A stretch of 11,637 nucleotides of DNA from Verrucomicrobiota bacterium. GTDB lineage: Bacteria > Chlamydiota > Chlamydiia > Chlamydiales > JAEYWL01. A program made the position numbers and the translations under genes. The stretch covers positions 1-11,637 of the forward strand of contig JAEYWL010000085.1 of assembly GCA_023428915.1 (NCBI GenBank). Reading direction: 5' to 3'. The notes under the pieces are model-generated. The model was not told the DNA's origin, did no database searches, and was given only the letters and a program-made list of their open reading frames with translations. Positions 1 through 7,700 of this stretch are shown piece after piece (the first letter of the stretch is position 1; each line of letters opens with the position of its first letter).

Positions 1-8
1 ATGACGCC

Positions 9-44
9 ATGGACCTTATGGACTTAATGGACTAAGCGCCAATT
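9..44. repeat. 9-nt-period intergenic repeat, copy 1 (reverse orientation)
   Basis: The hexamer ATGGAC occurs at 9, 18 and 27, an exact 9-nt period, and the array ends in AAGCGCCAATT (34-44). Read on the minus strand this is GTCCAT at 9-nt spacing beginning after an AATTGGCGCTT box, the same ingredients as the copies at 147-191 and 7711-7773. The left part may continue outside the window. No coding potential is seen. The function is unknown. Confidence 0.6.
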
Positions 45-54
45 GCTTGTCGTA

Positions 55-85
55 AATGTCTTTGGCGTCGTTAAGGTCCATAATG
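55..85. repeat. 9-nt-period intergenic repeat, copy 2 (degenerate)
   Basis: GTC words start at 58, 67 and 76 in exact 9-nt phase (GTCTTTGGC, GTCGTTAAG, GTCCATAAT). The segment TGTCTTTGGCGTC matches TGTCTCTGGCGTC at 7728-7740 with one difference. The terminal GCGCC box found in the other copies is missing, so this is a decayed or partial copy. Confidence 0.5.
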
Positions 86-123
86 TTATTTGATATAGCT
101 AAATCTGACTTATGCAACTGTCT

Positions 124-191
124 CTTATGGACAAAGCGCTAAATAGGTCCCTGGCGTAGACAATGTCCATTGTCCCTTTAAGCGCCTAATT
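124..191. repeat. 9-nt-period intergenic repeat, copy 3 (composite)
   Basis: The left piece (124-144) has TTATGGAC followed by AAAGCGCTAAAT, oriented like copy 1. The right piece (147-191) runs GTCCCTGGCG...CCCTTTAAGCGCCTAATT and matches 7729-7773. Its 34-bp core, 153-186, begins with GGCG and ends with the complement CGCC, and is identical to 7735-7768 at 26 of 34 positions, followed by TAATT in both. Inside it GACAAT (159-164) and ATTGTC (169-174) can pair around a 4-nt loop. No T-run follows on either strand, so it is not an evident terminator. Confidence 0.65.
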
Positions 192-219
192 CGGATGTTT
201 AGAAATCATCTTACAACCT

Positions 220-678
220 CTAGAGGCCAAACAGGCGTCCCAAAGGGGCGGCTGATTGGCTGGCCTCTTCAATGACAGGAATATCGCCTCTTCTAATGGC
301 TTGCTGCCACTGCAAGGCTTTTTGGGTAAATGGCAAGAGATGGGCGGCTATTTTTTCTCCGGTAAGATCTTCAAGCGGGAGTAAAGAAAAGAGGATTAAC
401 GAATCTTTTTGCTGGGTATAAGCAAAAATTCCATAGCGTGGAGGAGGCAAATAATTAGCTTTTAGAGCTTCTTTAAACAGGTCTTCCCGATAACGCCCTA
501 CCGGGACATTGCCAAGATCAGCCCCGATGAGAAAATCGCTTCCTTTGTAGATTTCTAGCTGGACCTGCAAACCTGTCGGCATTCTAAGCAGGCAGGAGTT
601 GTTGCTATCCGGCCTTAATGGGAAATGGACAATATTGCTCAATTCTTCAAGCAATGAAGCAAGCATATCTACAACCAT
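220..678 (-). CDS. CesT/SycE-family type III secretion chaperone (Scc1-like)
   Basis: This is a predicted cytosolic class I type III secretion chaperone of 152 residues, the usual size for the family. Such chaperones form dimers that bind the N-terminal part of a secretion substrate and deliver it to the export gate. The call rests on size, the typical alternating hydrophobic and acidic character (VQLEIYKGSDFLIGADLGNV, residues about 39-58) and position: it is the last gene of the sctU-sctV-copN block, 14 nt after copN, where Chlamydia trachomatis has the CopN chaperone gene scc1 (CT088). The start is well fixed by GAGGAGA at 684-690, 5 nt upstream of the ATG. The likely partner is CopN, by inference from context. 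In Chlamydia Scc1 works together with Scc4, which is not in this window. Sequence similarity within the family is weak, so identity with Scc1 rather than another CesT-like chaperone is less certain. Confidence 0.75.
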   Translation of the reverse strand: MVVDMLASLLEELSNIVHFPLRPDSNNSCLLRMPTGLQVQLEIYKGSDFLIGADLGNVPVGRYREDLFKEALKANYLPPPRYGIFAYTQQKDSLILFSLLPLEDLTGEKIAAHLLPFTQKALQWQQAIRRGDIPVIEEASQSAAPLGRLFGL

Positions 679-692
679 ATAATTCTCCTCTT

Positions 693-1922
693 TTATCCGG
701 CCTCATATTGTCGTTCTTGTTCTTCTATGTATTGCTCTTCAAGGATTTCAAGGGCTTCAACGATGGCTGCCAATACTTCATCGCGGTGTTGCGTCCCATT
801 ATAGACCTTATCGATTGAAACTTGTTTAACAGCATCTCTAAACTGTTGAAAGACAGTAATTTTAGCGGGAATTGATTTCTCAATGCCCAGCAGGCTGCTG
901 CTTTGCAAGACTTTATCTGAATTAAGGTAGCGATTGCTGGCCAGATTGATAAATTGCTTGGTTAAATTTTCAAAATTTACTTGAGGAGGCATCGCTACGC
1001 TGTCTTTTGCAAACATCTCTTTTGTCAGCTTCATTCTTCCTCTAAAGAACTTATAGACTCCAAAGATGGCCTGAAGGGATCTTGTTTCATTGAGCAGGGT
1101 ATGGAGCTCGCCGCGAGCGATAGAGGGACCTTTGGAATTCATGTCTTTACCAAGGGCATGAAATAAAAAGGCGGAAACTTTGAGCAAATCCCTGTAGCTG
1201 TATTTTTGTGAGAGTTCTTGAAAGAGAGTGAGAGTGTCTCGAGGATTTTGCGTAAAATCGCGATACATATTGCGTAAATTGCTAGGAGAGCCAATATCCC
1301 AGGTGCTTGCTGTTTGCACAATCTTGCTAATATTGCGCCCTGCCGCTATTTCCCTTTGATTTTCAGAGCGTAGCTGGTCTTGAGCATCTTTCAGGGTTTG
1401 ATAGGTCTCTTTCAGCTCTTCGTGCTGCGGGCTATCTGTATCCTCCAGCTGAAACTCAAGGTCTTCAAGCAAAAAGTCAAGCACTTCATCGGCCAAGCTT
1501 ACGTCCGGGTAGTGATCCTGGACAATTTTTAACATTTCTTCGCGCGATTGCCCCGGTTTGATTAAATTGCGGATGCGGATCAAAGAGGCTGCTTTAAGCT
1601 CCGGATTGCGTTTCTGAAATTGCCCGGCAAGATCTTTTAAATGCTCGATGGGGTCGATAGCCCGCTTTTCTGCCTGGGTCTCCTTTGCTTTTGGTAGTTT
1701 AGCAGTACGCGTTTCCAGGTCTTTTAGTTTCTTGGCTAGCGCTGCGCCTTGCGGGTTAACAAACTCTTCCTGCACATCTCTTTGAAACTCGAGCTTGCTA
1801 GTAATCTGCTCTGCCCGCAATTCTTTAATAGTGTCCGCTCCCATCTCCTGCATGCCTGCAATGATATTAGGCAGATTGGAAACGGCTGATTTTATAAATC
1901 CGGTAAGGTCACTCTCACTCAT
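693..1922 (-). CDS. sctW: Type III secretion gatekeeper CopN (SctW; YopN/TyeA fusion, HrpJ-like)
   Basis: This 409-residue gatekeeper (LcrE/CopN family) controls the switch from translocator to effector export at the cytosolic face of the injectisome; chlamydial CopN is itself exported. The length is close to the roughly 420 residues of Chlamydia CopN. The N-terminal 100 residues are charged and helical without membrane segments, as expected for a chaperone-binding and secretion region. The helical HrpJ-like core follows, for example REEMLKIVQDHYPDVSLADE near residues 127-146, and the last ~90 residues correspond to the TyeA-like module that is a separate protein in Yersinia. The gene lies 14 nt after sctV and 14 nt before its probable chaperone gene. 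GAGG at 1927-1930 serves as ribosome binding site at tight spacing. Tubulin binding by C. pneumoniae CopN is known but cannot be judged here. Confidence 0.88.
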   Translation of the reverse strand: MSESDLTGFIKSAVSNLPNIIAGMQEMGADTIKELRAEQITSKLEFQRDVQEEFVNPQGAALAKKLKDLETRTAKLPKAKETQAEKRAIDPIEHLKDLAGQFQKRNPELKAASLIRIRNLIKPGQSREEMLKIVQDHYPDVSLADEVLDFLLEDLEFQLEDTDSPQHEELKETYQTLKDAQDQLRSENQREIAAGRNISKIVQTASTWDIGSPSNLRNMYRDFTQNPRDTLTLFQELSQKYSYRDLLKVSAFLFHALGKDMNSKGPSIARGELHTLLNETRSLQAIFGVYKFFRGRMKLTKEMFAKDSVAMPPQVNFENLTKQFINLASNRYLNSDKVLQSSSLLGIEKSIPAKITVFQQFRDAVKQVSIDKVYNGTQHRDEVLAAIVEALEILEEQYIEEQERQYEAG

Positions 1923-1936
1923 ATAACCTCACAACA

Positions 1937-4087
1937 TTAAGAAATTTGAATCCTTCCTAATGGCTGTATTCTTATTTCCGGCACAATCTCTTGGTAAGAG
2001 ACAATCGAAATGTCGGTAAATTCCATTTCAATTAACTTGCGTACAAAGCGCCTGACGTCAATTGCCGTTAGGATCACTGGCGGCTGCCCGCCGGGCGGCG
2101 GGGGCGCTACCGTGTTGCGCACGCTCTGCAAAATTAACTGCACAGAATCGGGATCGAGAGCCAGGTAAGAACCGGCCGAAGTTTGTTTAATGGCGCCGCG
2201 CACCATGTCTTCAATTTCAGGGTCCAAGATATACACGGAAAGTACTGATTGCCCTTGCGAGTACTTGTAGCTAATATAGCGTTTTAAGGAGGAGCGTACA
2301 TACTCGGTAAGTAAAACAGTATCTTTTTCTGTCTGGGCCCATTCACTTAAGGCCTCTAAAATAGTCCTTAAGTCTTTGATGGAGACTTGCTCCTGGATGA
2401 GGCGTTTAAAGATGTCGGTAAGCTTCTGCAAAGGGATTAAGCGGGTAACTTCTTTGACCAGGTCAGGGAAAGATTTCTCCACAAATTCCAGCATCGATTT
2501 AACCTCCTGGATTCCCACAAATTCATTTGCGTAATGCCTGAAGAAGTAAGAAATATGCAGGATCATCACTTCCAGTGTGTTCCAATATTTAATGCCGGCC
2601 TTATCCAATAGCTCCTTAAATTTATCCGGGACCCACAAAGAAGGCATGCCGAGGGCATTTTTGTAACTGGTAAAAGGCAGGTTATATCTGCGCAGGTTGG
2701 CTTCATTTTCGTTAGTCAAAAGATGGCCTTCTAAAACTTTGCCTCGAATAATCGGCACTTCATTTAGGTGGATGGAGTATTCATCTTTTTCAAGCAGGGG
2801 AGAGTCGGTACGCACGTGCACTCCGGGAAAACGCACCCCTAAGTCAGCGTAGAGCGCCTGACGCATTTTAGGCACCATCTGATCAATAAAGCTGCTGCCT
2901 TTAGGCGCTTTTTGGATCTCCGTACTCAAAAATTTACCCACTTCTAAAACTACAGGAAGAGTTAAAGCATAGCTATCCACTCCGCCGCCGGAGATAACCT
3001 TATGCCCTTTGGTCGGCGTGTCAATAGTCGGGGATTCAATAGTGCCGCCGGCTCCAGCTTTAGCGTCCCGCGCTTCTTCTGTTGTGAATAGGGCATAGCC
3101 GATCAGGCCGAATATCATAGAGAGAAGCATAAAAGGCGGTTTTGGCAAGCCGGGAACCAAAGCAAGGAGCAATATCACTCCGGAAACAACCATCAGGGCT
3201 TTGGGTTGGCGCATGAATTGGGTAGAGATTTCACTACCAAGGTTTGCATCGGCCTTGTCGCTGGATACCCGTGTAGTTACAATACCGGCAGTTACAGAGA
3301 TCAATAGGGCGGGAATTTGCGACACAAGTCCGTCGCCAATGGACAGCAAAGAGTAGGTGGTGGCGGCTGTATAGGCATCCATGCCATGCATTGACATCCC
3401 GATAATCAAACCGCCCACGATGTTAATGATCGTAATCACAAGGCCTGCAATGGCATCCCCTTTAACGAATTTCATTGCGCCGTCCATCGCACCGTAAAGC
3501 TGGCTCTCTTTTTGGATAGCCAGGCGTTTATCCCTGGCAGCATTGGAATCGATAATACCCGCTCTTAAGTCAGCGTCAATACTCATCTGCTTACCGGGCA
3601 TGGCGTCCAAGGTAAAGCGGGCTGCAACTTCAGCCACCCTTTCAGCACCCTTTACAATAACGATGAATTGCACCAGGGTAATGATCAAGAAGATCACGCC
3701 GCCGACCACGAAGTTGCCGCCAACTACAAAGTCCCCGAAAGAGAAGATGATTTGCCCTGCGTTGGCATTGAGCAAGATCTGCCTGGTAGAGGCTATGTTA
3801 AGACCCAACCGATACAGGGTGGTAATCAACAGCATAGAGGGAAAAATTGACAGTTGCACTGGGCTTGAAATGTACACAGCAACAACGAGCAAAGCTATAG
3901 AGATTGTTAAGTTAATGGCGATCAAAAAGTCGATAACGTGAGGAGGGACAGGGATAATAATCATGGTCAAAATCATGATTATTATCATAATAAGTACAAC
4001 GTCACTGCTTCTTGAGATGTTTTCGAAGGATCTTTCACCACCCAGGCGCGCGGTTATGCCATCCAGGATTCTTTTAATAAAATGCAT
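1937..4087 (-). CDS. sctV: Type III secretion export gate protein SctV (CdsV/LcrD, FHIPEP family)
   Basis: SctV is the large inner-membrane export-gate subunit, whose cytosolic domain forms a nonameric ring receiving substrates, chaperones and the gatekeeper. The protein has 716 residues, normal for the family. About eight hydrophobic segments occupy residues 28-335. Family signatures are clear: RLGLNIASTR at 93-102, FTLDAMPGKQMSIDADL at 158-174 and GDGLVSQIPALLIS at 251-264. After a Gly/Thr-rich linker (340-370) comes the soluble domain, ending in the typical DVRRFVRKLIE and SYQEIVPEI region. A proline-rich stretch (APPPPGGQPP) lies just before that last subdomain. The start has GGAGAA at 4095-4100, 7 nt upstream. 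The gene is 25 nt after sctU and 14 nt before copN. FlhA of flagella belongs to the same family, but the neighbours identify the injectisome version. Confidence 0.96.
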   Translation of the reverse strand: MHFIKRILDGITARLGGERSFENISRSSDVVLIMIIIMILTMIIIPVPPHVIDFLIAINLTISIALLVVAVYISSPVQLSIFPSMLLITTLYRLGLNIASTRQILLNANAGQIIFSFGDFVVGGNFVVGGVIFLIITLVQFIVIVKGAERVAEVAARFTLDAMPGKQMSIDADLRAGIIDSNAARDKRLAIQKESQLYGAMDGAMKFVKGDAIAGLVITIINIVGGLIIGMSMHGMDAYTAATTYSLLSIGDGLVSQIPALLISVTAGIVTTRVSSDKADANLGSEISTQFMRQPKALMVVSGVILLLALVPGLPKPPFMLLSMIFGLIGYALFTTEEARDAKAGAGGTIESPTIDTPTKGHKVISGGGVDSYALTLPVVLEVGKFLSTEIQKAPKGSSFIDQMVPKMRQALYADLGVRFPGVHVRTDSPLLEKDEYSIHLNEVPIIRGKVLEGHLLTNENEANLRRYNLPFTSYKNALGMPSLWVPDKFKELLDKAGIKYWNTLEVMILHISYFFRHYANEFVGIQEVKSMLEFVEKSFPDLVKEVTRLIPLQKLTDIFKRLIQEQVSIKDLRTILEALSEWAQTEKDTVLLTEYVRSSLKRYISYKYSQGQSVLSVYILDPEIEDMVRGAIKQTSAGSYLALDPDSVQLILQSVRNTVAPPPPGGQPPVILTAIDVRRFVRKLIEMEFTDISIVSYQEIVPEIRIQPLGRIQIS

Positions 4088-4112
4088 TCGCTAGTTCTCC
4101 GTTGCTCTTCAG

Positions 4113-5165
4113 TTACTCTAATTCTTCTTGTAGTGAAGCCACCCATTTTAAAATTTCGGCAACAGCTTCAAAAGTGTCTTCGGGTATATATTCGTATATT
4201 TCACCATCTTCCCATAGCTGATGGGCAAGAGGTATGTTTCTCATAATAGGGACATTATACGTTTCTGCCAGTTTTACTATCCTCTCAGCTAATTCATTTT
4301 CGCCCATAGTTAAAATAAAGGGGGCAGCATCTAAGTCTTTCTTGTAGCCTATGGCAATCGCCAGGTGAGTCGGATTGGTCACGACAGCTTGCGCGCGTTT
4401 AACAGCTCCAGCAGGCCCTTCCTGATAGGCAATTTCCTGGGCGATTTGTCTTCGGCGGCTTTTAATTTGCGGGTCGCCCTCAGTGTTTTTATATTCTTGC
4501 TTAACTTCAAATTTTTCCATTTTCATTTCTTTAGCAAAGTCGTGTTTTTGGAACACGAAGTCGGCTACAGCAATCACAATAAAGAGTAAGCCAACCTTGA
4601 TCAAAACCTCCATTAAAAATTGATTAAATACAAGAAGCGAGCCAGCGACGGGAATAGAAACAGTTTGCACTAAAACCGGAAAGCTGTTGTACATCACTCC
4701 ATAGATTAAATAGCTGGCAATTCCTATCTTTAAGAGGGACTTTACTAATTCAAATAAAGTCTTCAATTTGAATTTCTGCTTGATATTTTCCACCATATTA
4801 AACTTTTTAATATCCGGCTTAAATACTTCGACAGAGAATACGGGGCCGACAGTTAAAAAAGTCGTTAGCACTCCCATTATAGAAACAATTACGAGGACGG
4901 GTATGCTGCATAGGAAAATAAGCATAATCCCTTGGTTAAACAAGTTTGTGATGACGCCATCTAAATTAGGATTTGCCACAGCTTGGAAGGAACCGGTAGT
5001 AAATTGCGATAATAAGTTGTAGAGATAATGAACCATACCCATGGTTACGGCAATAGAGACAATAAAGGTTATAGCAGAGGGAAGGTCTTGCGCTTTAGCC
5101 ACCTGCCCTTTTTTACGGGCGTCCCGCAGCTTTTTCGGGGTCGCTTTTTCGGTTTTTTCAGCCAT
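4113..5165 (-). CDS. sctU: Type III secretion export apparatus switch protein SctU (CdsU/YscU)
   Basis: SctU is the inner-membrane switch protein of the export apparatus, which changes substrate class after self-cleavage. The protein has 350 residues. The N-terminal basic region KTEKATPKKLRDARKKGQVA (4-23) is the family signature. Four hydrophobic segments lie at about 28-50, 76-108, 142-163 and 173-200, followed by the cytosolic linker with the conserved HDFAKEMKM (208-216) and EYKNTEGDPQIKSRRRQ. The autocleavage site NPTH is intact at 264-267; cleavage occurs between Asn264 and Pro265 in the family. It is the first gene of the operon, with GAGATG at 5171-5176 as ribosome binding site and a strong promoter at 5248-5277. 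The divergent neighbour is ychF, as in Chlamydia. Confidence 0.96.
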   Translation of the reverse strand: MAEKTEKATPKKLRDARKKGQVAKAQDLPSAITFIVSIAVTMGMVHYLYNLLSQFTTGSFQAVANPNLDGVITNLFNQGIMLIFLCSIPVLVIVSIMGVLTTFLTVGPVFSVEVFKPDIKKFNMVENIKQKFKLKTLFELVKSLLKIGIASYLIYGVMYNSFPVLVQTVSIPVAGSLLVFNQFLMEVLIKVGLLFIVIAVADFVFQKHDFAKEMKMEKFEVKQEYKNTEGDPQIKSRRRQIAQEIAYQEGPAGAVKRAQAVVTNPTHLAIAIGYKKDLDAAPFILTMGENELAERIVKLAETYNVPIMRNIPLAHQLWEDGEIYEYIPEDTFEAVAEILKWVASLQEELE

Positions 5166-5247
5166 AAACGCATCTCATACAAGAAATTGAACACGTTAAA
5201 AGAAAAGTACTATTTACATGGACAGTCTTTATTACCTTATTAATTAT

Positions 5248-5277
5248 AGTATAAAAAACAAATTTAGCGAGTGTCAA
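5248..5277 (-). promoter_or_regulatory. Sigma-70/sigma-66-type promoter of the sctU-sctV-copN-chaperone operon
   Basis: On the minus strand a perfect -35 box TTGACA (5277-5272) is separated by 18 nt from TATACT (5253-5248). TATAAT overlaps just downstream (5248-5243), giving a very AT-rich -10 region. Transcription would begin near 5240, leaving a leader of about 75 nt before the sctU ATG at 5165. No other comparable promoter is seen within the operon, whose gaps are only 14-25 nt. Confidence 0.65.
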
Positions 5278-5294
5278 GGGAAAATGGTTGTTTT

Positions 5295-5324
5295 TTGTTG
5301 TAATTTTTTATTTATTATTATATT
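5295..5324 (+). promoter_or_regulatory. Possible promoter of ychF
   Basis: TTGTTG (5295-5300) and TATATT (5319-5324) are separated by 18 nt, in a T-rich stretch immediately upstream of ychF. TATTAT at 5313-5318 is an alternative -10. The region is so AT-rich that chance matches are likely. It lies back to back with the sctU promoter, so the two transcription units share about 190 bp of control DNA. Confidence 0.35.
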
Positions 5325-5356
5325 TTTGTAGCAAAATAATAATTAATGGATGAAAA

Positions 5357-6445
5357 ATGGCAAATTTAGCATGTGGTATTGTAGGGTTGCCCAATGTTGG
5401 CAAATCCACCTTGTTTAACGCGATAACCTCAAATAAAGCTGAGGCCTCTAACTATCCTTTTTGCACAATCGATCCCAACGTGGGTGTTGTGGAAGTATTT
5501 GATCCCCGTTTGCATATTCTTTCGGGACTTTCACAGAGTAAGAAAATCATTTTTGCTACGATGGAGTTCGATGACATTGCAGGTTTAGTGGCCGGTGCTT
5601 CCAAAGGTGAGGGGTTGGGTAATAAATTTTTAGCCAATATTCGCGAAACGGATGCGATTTTACATGTCGTACGCTGTTTTGAGTCGGATGATATTATCCA
5701 TGTCGCCGGAAAAGTGAACCCCATTGCCGATATAGAGGTGATTAATACCGAACTTTGCCTGTCAGATATTGAAATGGCTGAAAAAGTGATTGCCCGCCTT
5801 GAAAAACAGGCTAAAACTAATAAAGAGTCTGCAATTGTTGTAGAGCTTTTAAAAACTTTGGTTGGGCATCTGAATGAAAACAATCCAGTTAGAAGCTACC
5901 CCTTAACTGAAGAGCAGAAAGAGCTGCTTAAGCCTTATCCTTTCCTTACAGGTAAAAAAATTCTCTATGCAGCCAATGTAAGTGAAGCTGATTTACCAGA
6001 GATGGACAATAAATATGTGCAGCAAGTTAGGGAGTACGCCGCAAAGGAAGGAGCTCCAGTCGTGCCAATTTGTGCCCGCCTGGAAGAGGAGATAGCCCAA
6101 TTGCCTATAGAAGAACGGGCGGCCTTTCTTGAAGATTTAGGCCTTAAAGAATCGGGCTTGCAACGCCTCATTCAAGCGTCCTTTAAGATGCTGGGCTTAA
6201 TCACTTATATCACTACAGGTGATATCGAAACACGCGCCTGGACCATTAAGTTGGGCACAAACGCTGTTGAGGCTGCTGGCAAGATTCATACAGATATTCA
6301 AAAAGGGTTTATCCGTGCAGAAGTAGTGGCCTATGAGGACATGCTTGAAGGTAAGCAAAAAGCCCGTGAAAAAGGCAAAGTGCGTATTGAAGGCCGGGAT
6401 TATATTGTTAAGGACGGCGACGTCATCCTATTTATGCACAACTAA
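5357..6445 (+). CDS. ychF: Redox-/ribosome-associated NTPase YchF (Obg family)
   Basis: YchF (OLA1 in eukaryotes) is a universal Obg-family P-loop NTPase that binds ribosomes and usually prefers ATP. The protein has 362 residues, the expected length. The P-loop GLPNVGKS is at 10-17, the switch region DIAGLVAGASKGEGLGNKF at 73-91, and the guanine-specificity NKxD motif is replaced by NVSE (207-210), the known basis of ATP preference in YchF. A coiled helical insert (about 130-200) and a C-terminal TGS domain (about 279-361, with RAWTIKLG and GFIRAEVVAYEDM) complete the family architecture. No defect is visible. The start at 5357 is supported by GGA at 5348-5350 and by the conserved N-terminus directly before the P-loop. 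It is divergent from sctU and 8 nt upstream of the methyltransferase gene, so the latter two are probably co-transcribed. Confidence 0.97.
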   Translation: MANLACGIVGLPNVGKSTLFNAITSNKAEASNYPFCTIDPNVGVVEVFDPRLHILSGLSQSKKIIFATMEFDDIAGLVAGASKGEGLGNKFLANIRETDAILHVVRCFESDDIIHVAGKVNPIADIEVINTELCLSDIEMAEKVIARLEKQAKTNKESAIVVELLKTLVGHLNENNPVRSYPLTEEQKELLKPYPFLTGKKILYAANVSEADLPEMDNKYVQQVREYAAKEGAPVVPICARLEEEIAQLPIEERAAFLEDLGLKESGLQRLIQASFKMLGLITYITTGDIETRAWTIKLGTNAVEAAGKIHTDIQKGFIRAEVVAYEDMLEGKQKAREKGKVRIEGRDYIVKDGDVILFMHN

Positions 6446-6461
6446 AGATATTTATGCACAA
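6431..6461 (+). repeat. 11-bp direct repeat TTTATGCACAA at the ychF/methyltransferase junction
   Basis: TTTATGCACAA occurs at 6431-6441, encoding the end of YchF (FMHN then stop), and again at 6451-6461, where its ATG begins the next gene (also Met-His-Asn). The copies are 20 bp apart. The second copy supplies the start codon of the methyltransferase. This looks like a small local duplication at the gene boundary, though chance cannot be excluded for 11 bp in AT-rich DNA. Confidence 0.6.
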
Positions 6462-7599
6462 TACTGAAACAATTGAAATCTTTGTCTCCTGTTCAGAAGG
6501 GGGTGAACCTTTATTGGCTCATGAACTGGCATCTTTAGGGTGTCAAGACATTCGCCCGGGCTATAAGGGCGTGTATGTCCACTCTGCTTCTATGCGGGAT
6601 GTCTATGCCATTAATTACCGCTCACGCCTGGCAACTAGAGTGCTATTGCCTATAGCCAAATTTACTTGCCATAACCGTGAGGGGCTTTACCAGGCAGCGC
6701 GCAACATTAATTGGTCCCAATACTTGCAGTTGGACCGAACTTTTGCAATTGATGCCAATGTGGCCCACCCGGCCTTGAAAAATAGTTTATTTGCGGCCAT
6801 GGTTGTAAAAGATGCGATTTGCGATCAGTTCAGGGAAAAAACAGGCAGCCGCCCCGATGTCGATATCAAAGAACCGGATTTGCAAATCAACCTTTTCGTG
6901 CGTGATCGGACCGGGATTATCAGTATAGATACTTCTGGAGTCCCTTTAAGCAAACGGGGGTATAGGCAGGACAGCGGTGAAGCTCCGTTGCAGGAATCAT
7001 TAGCTGCAGCTCTGCTTGCAATAGCACAATATACCGGCCAGGAGATTGTATTTGACCCTTGCTGCGGTTCCGGTACGCTTTTAATCGAAGCTGCTTTAAT
7101 AGCTTCTCGTACAGCTCCTGGTTTTTTACGCAGGGACTGGGGATTTATGCAATTGCCTGGCTTTTCTCAAAGCGATTGGCTTAAAGTAAAGAACGAGGCT
7201 GATGCCTTGCGGACCCAGCTGCCAGCTGGCCATTTATTTGGCTGTGATAAAGATGCCAGGGTGGTAGAAGCTTGCCGCGCTAATCTCAAAGCGGCTGGAT
7301 TGCAAAAAGAAATTCAGGTCGCTCAGGCTGATTTTAGGCAATTTACACCTAACCCCGCACCTAATTTTATTATTTCCAATCCGCCCCATGGTAAACGCTT
7401 GGAAAATGTCGCTGACCTGGTTCCGCTTTACCGGGCTTTAGGGGAGTTTATGAAAACTAAATGCGCAAAACCTGCCAGGGGATTCATTTTTACAGGAAGT
7501 TTGGAGTTAGCCAAGCAATGCGGTTTGGCCCCAAAGAAACGGCATGTGGTTTCCAATAGCGGCGTCGATTCCCGCCTGCTCGAATTCGACCTCTATTAA
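6454..7599 (+). CDS. THUMP-domain class I SAM-dependent RNA methyltransferase (RlmL N-half/YpsC-like)
   Basis: This is a predicted rRNA guanine-N2 methyltransferase of the UPF0020/RlmL family. The protein has 381 residues, the size of the single-domain form (YpsC type); E. coli RlmL is about twice as long because of a fused RlmK half that is absent here. A ferredoxin-like plus THUMP RNA-binding region covers about 1-155 (N-terminus IFVSCSEGGEPLLAHEL is typical). The Rossmann methyltransferase domain follows, with the SAM motif FDPCCGSGT at 200-208 and the acidic motif GCDKD near 263-267. The catalytic motif reads NPPHG (309-313) where the better-known members have NPPYG. The ATG is 8 nt after the ychF stop with only a weak purine stretch (AAAGA) as ribosome binding site, which suggests translational coupling to ychF. 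Older databases often call such proteins DNA methylases; the THUMP part argues for RNA. The exact target nucleotide cannot be inferred. Confidence 0.88.
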   Translation: MHNTETIEIFVSCSEGGEPLLAHELASLGCQDIRPGYKGVYVHSASMRDVYAINYRSRLATRVLLPIAKFTCHNREGLYQAARNINWSQYLQLDRTFAIDANVAHPALKNSLFAAMVVKDAICDQFREKTGSRPDVDIKEPDLQINLFVRDRTGIISIDTSGVPLSKRGYRQDSGEAPLQESLAAALLAIAQYTGQEIVFDPCCGSGTLLIEAALIASRTAPGFLRRDWGFMQLPGFSQSDWLKVKNEADALRTQLPAGHLFGCDKDARVVEACRANLKAAGLQKEIQVAQADFRQFTPNPAPNFIISNPPHGKRLENVADLVPLYRALGEFMKTKCAKPARGFIFTGSLELAKQCGLAPKKRHVVSNSGVDSRLLEFDLY

Positions 7600-7700
7600 A
7601 ACCCGGCTTAAATCTTTCCAAAGAAGTTCAATAAAGCTTTAATCAAAAAAAATATTATTTATATAATTAAACGCAGATGCAAAGAAAAACTATTAAATCT

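Noticed and set aside
159..174. Hairpin GACAAT-4 nt-ATTGTC as terminator of the type III operon
   Set aside because: The stem is only 6 bp, AT-rich, and lacks a following U-run on the minus strand.
1..191. CRISPR array or tRNA in the left non-coding region
   Set aside because: The repeat period is 9 nt with no unique spacers of CRISPR size, and no cloverleaf or conserved T-loop sequence is present.
3543..3941. Plus-strand open frame of 132 codons opposite sctV
   Set aside because: It lies entirely antisense to a highly conserved export-gate gene, has no recognisable domain, and its composition reflects the complement of hydrophobic codons.
5216..5222. CATGGAC near the sctU promoter as another copy of the 9-nt repeat
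   Set aside because: Only a single word matches, without phased neighbours or a GCGCC box.
5452..5883. Minus-strand open frame of 143 codons opposite ychF
   Set aside because: It is the antisense shadow of the conserved YchF NTPase domain, with no ribosome binding site or domain.
7634..7643. Palindrome TAAAGCTTTA after the methyltransferase as terminator
   Set aside because: It is a 10-bp perfect palindrome with no room for a loop and low GC; the A-run downstream is on the wrong strand for a plus-strand terminator.
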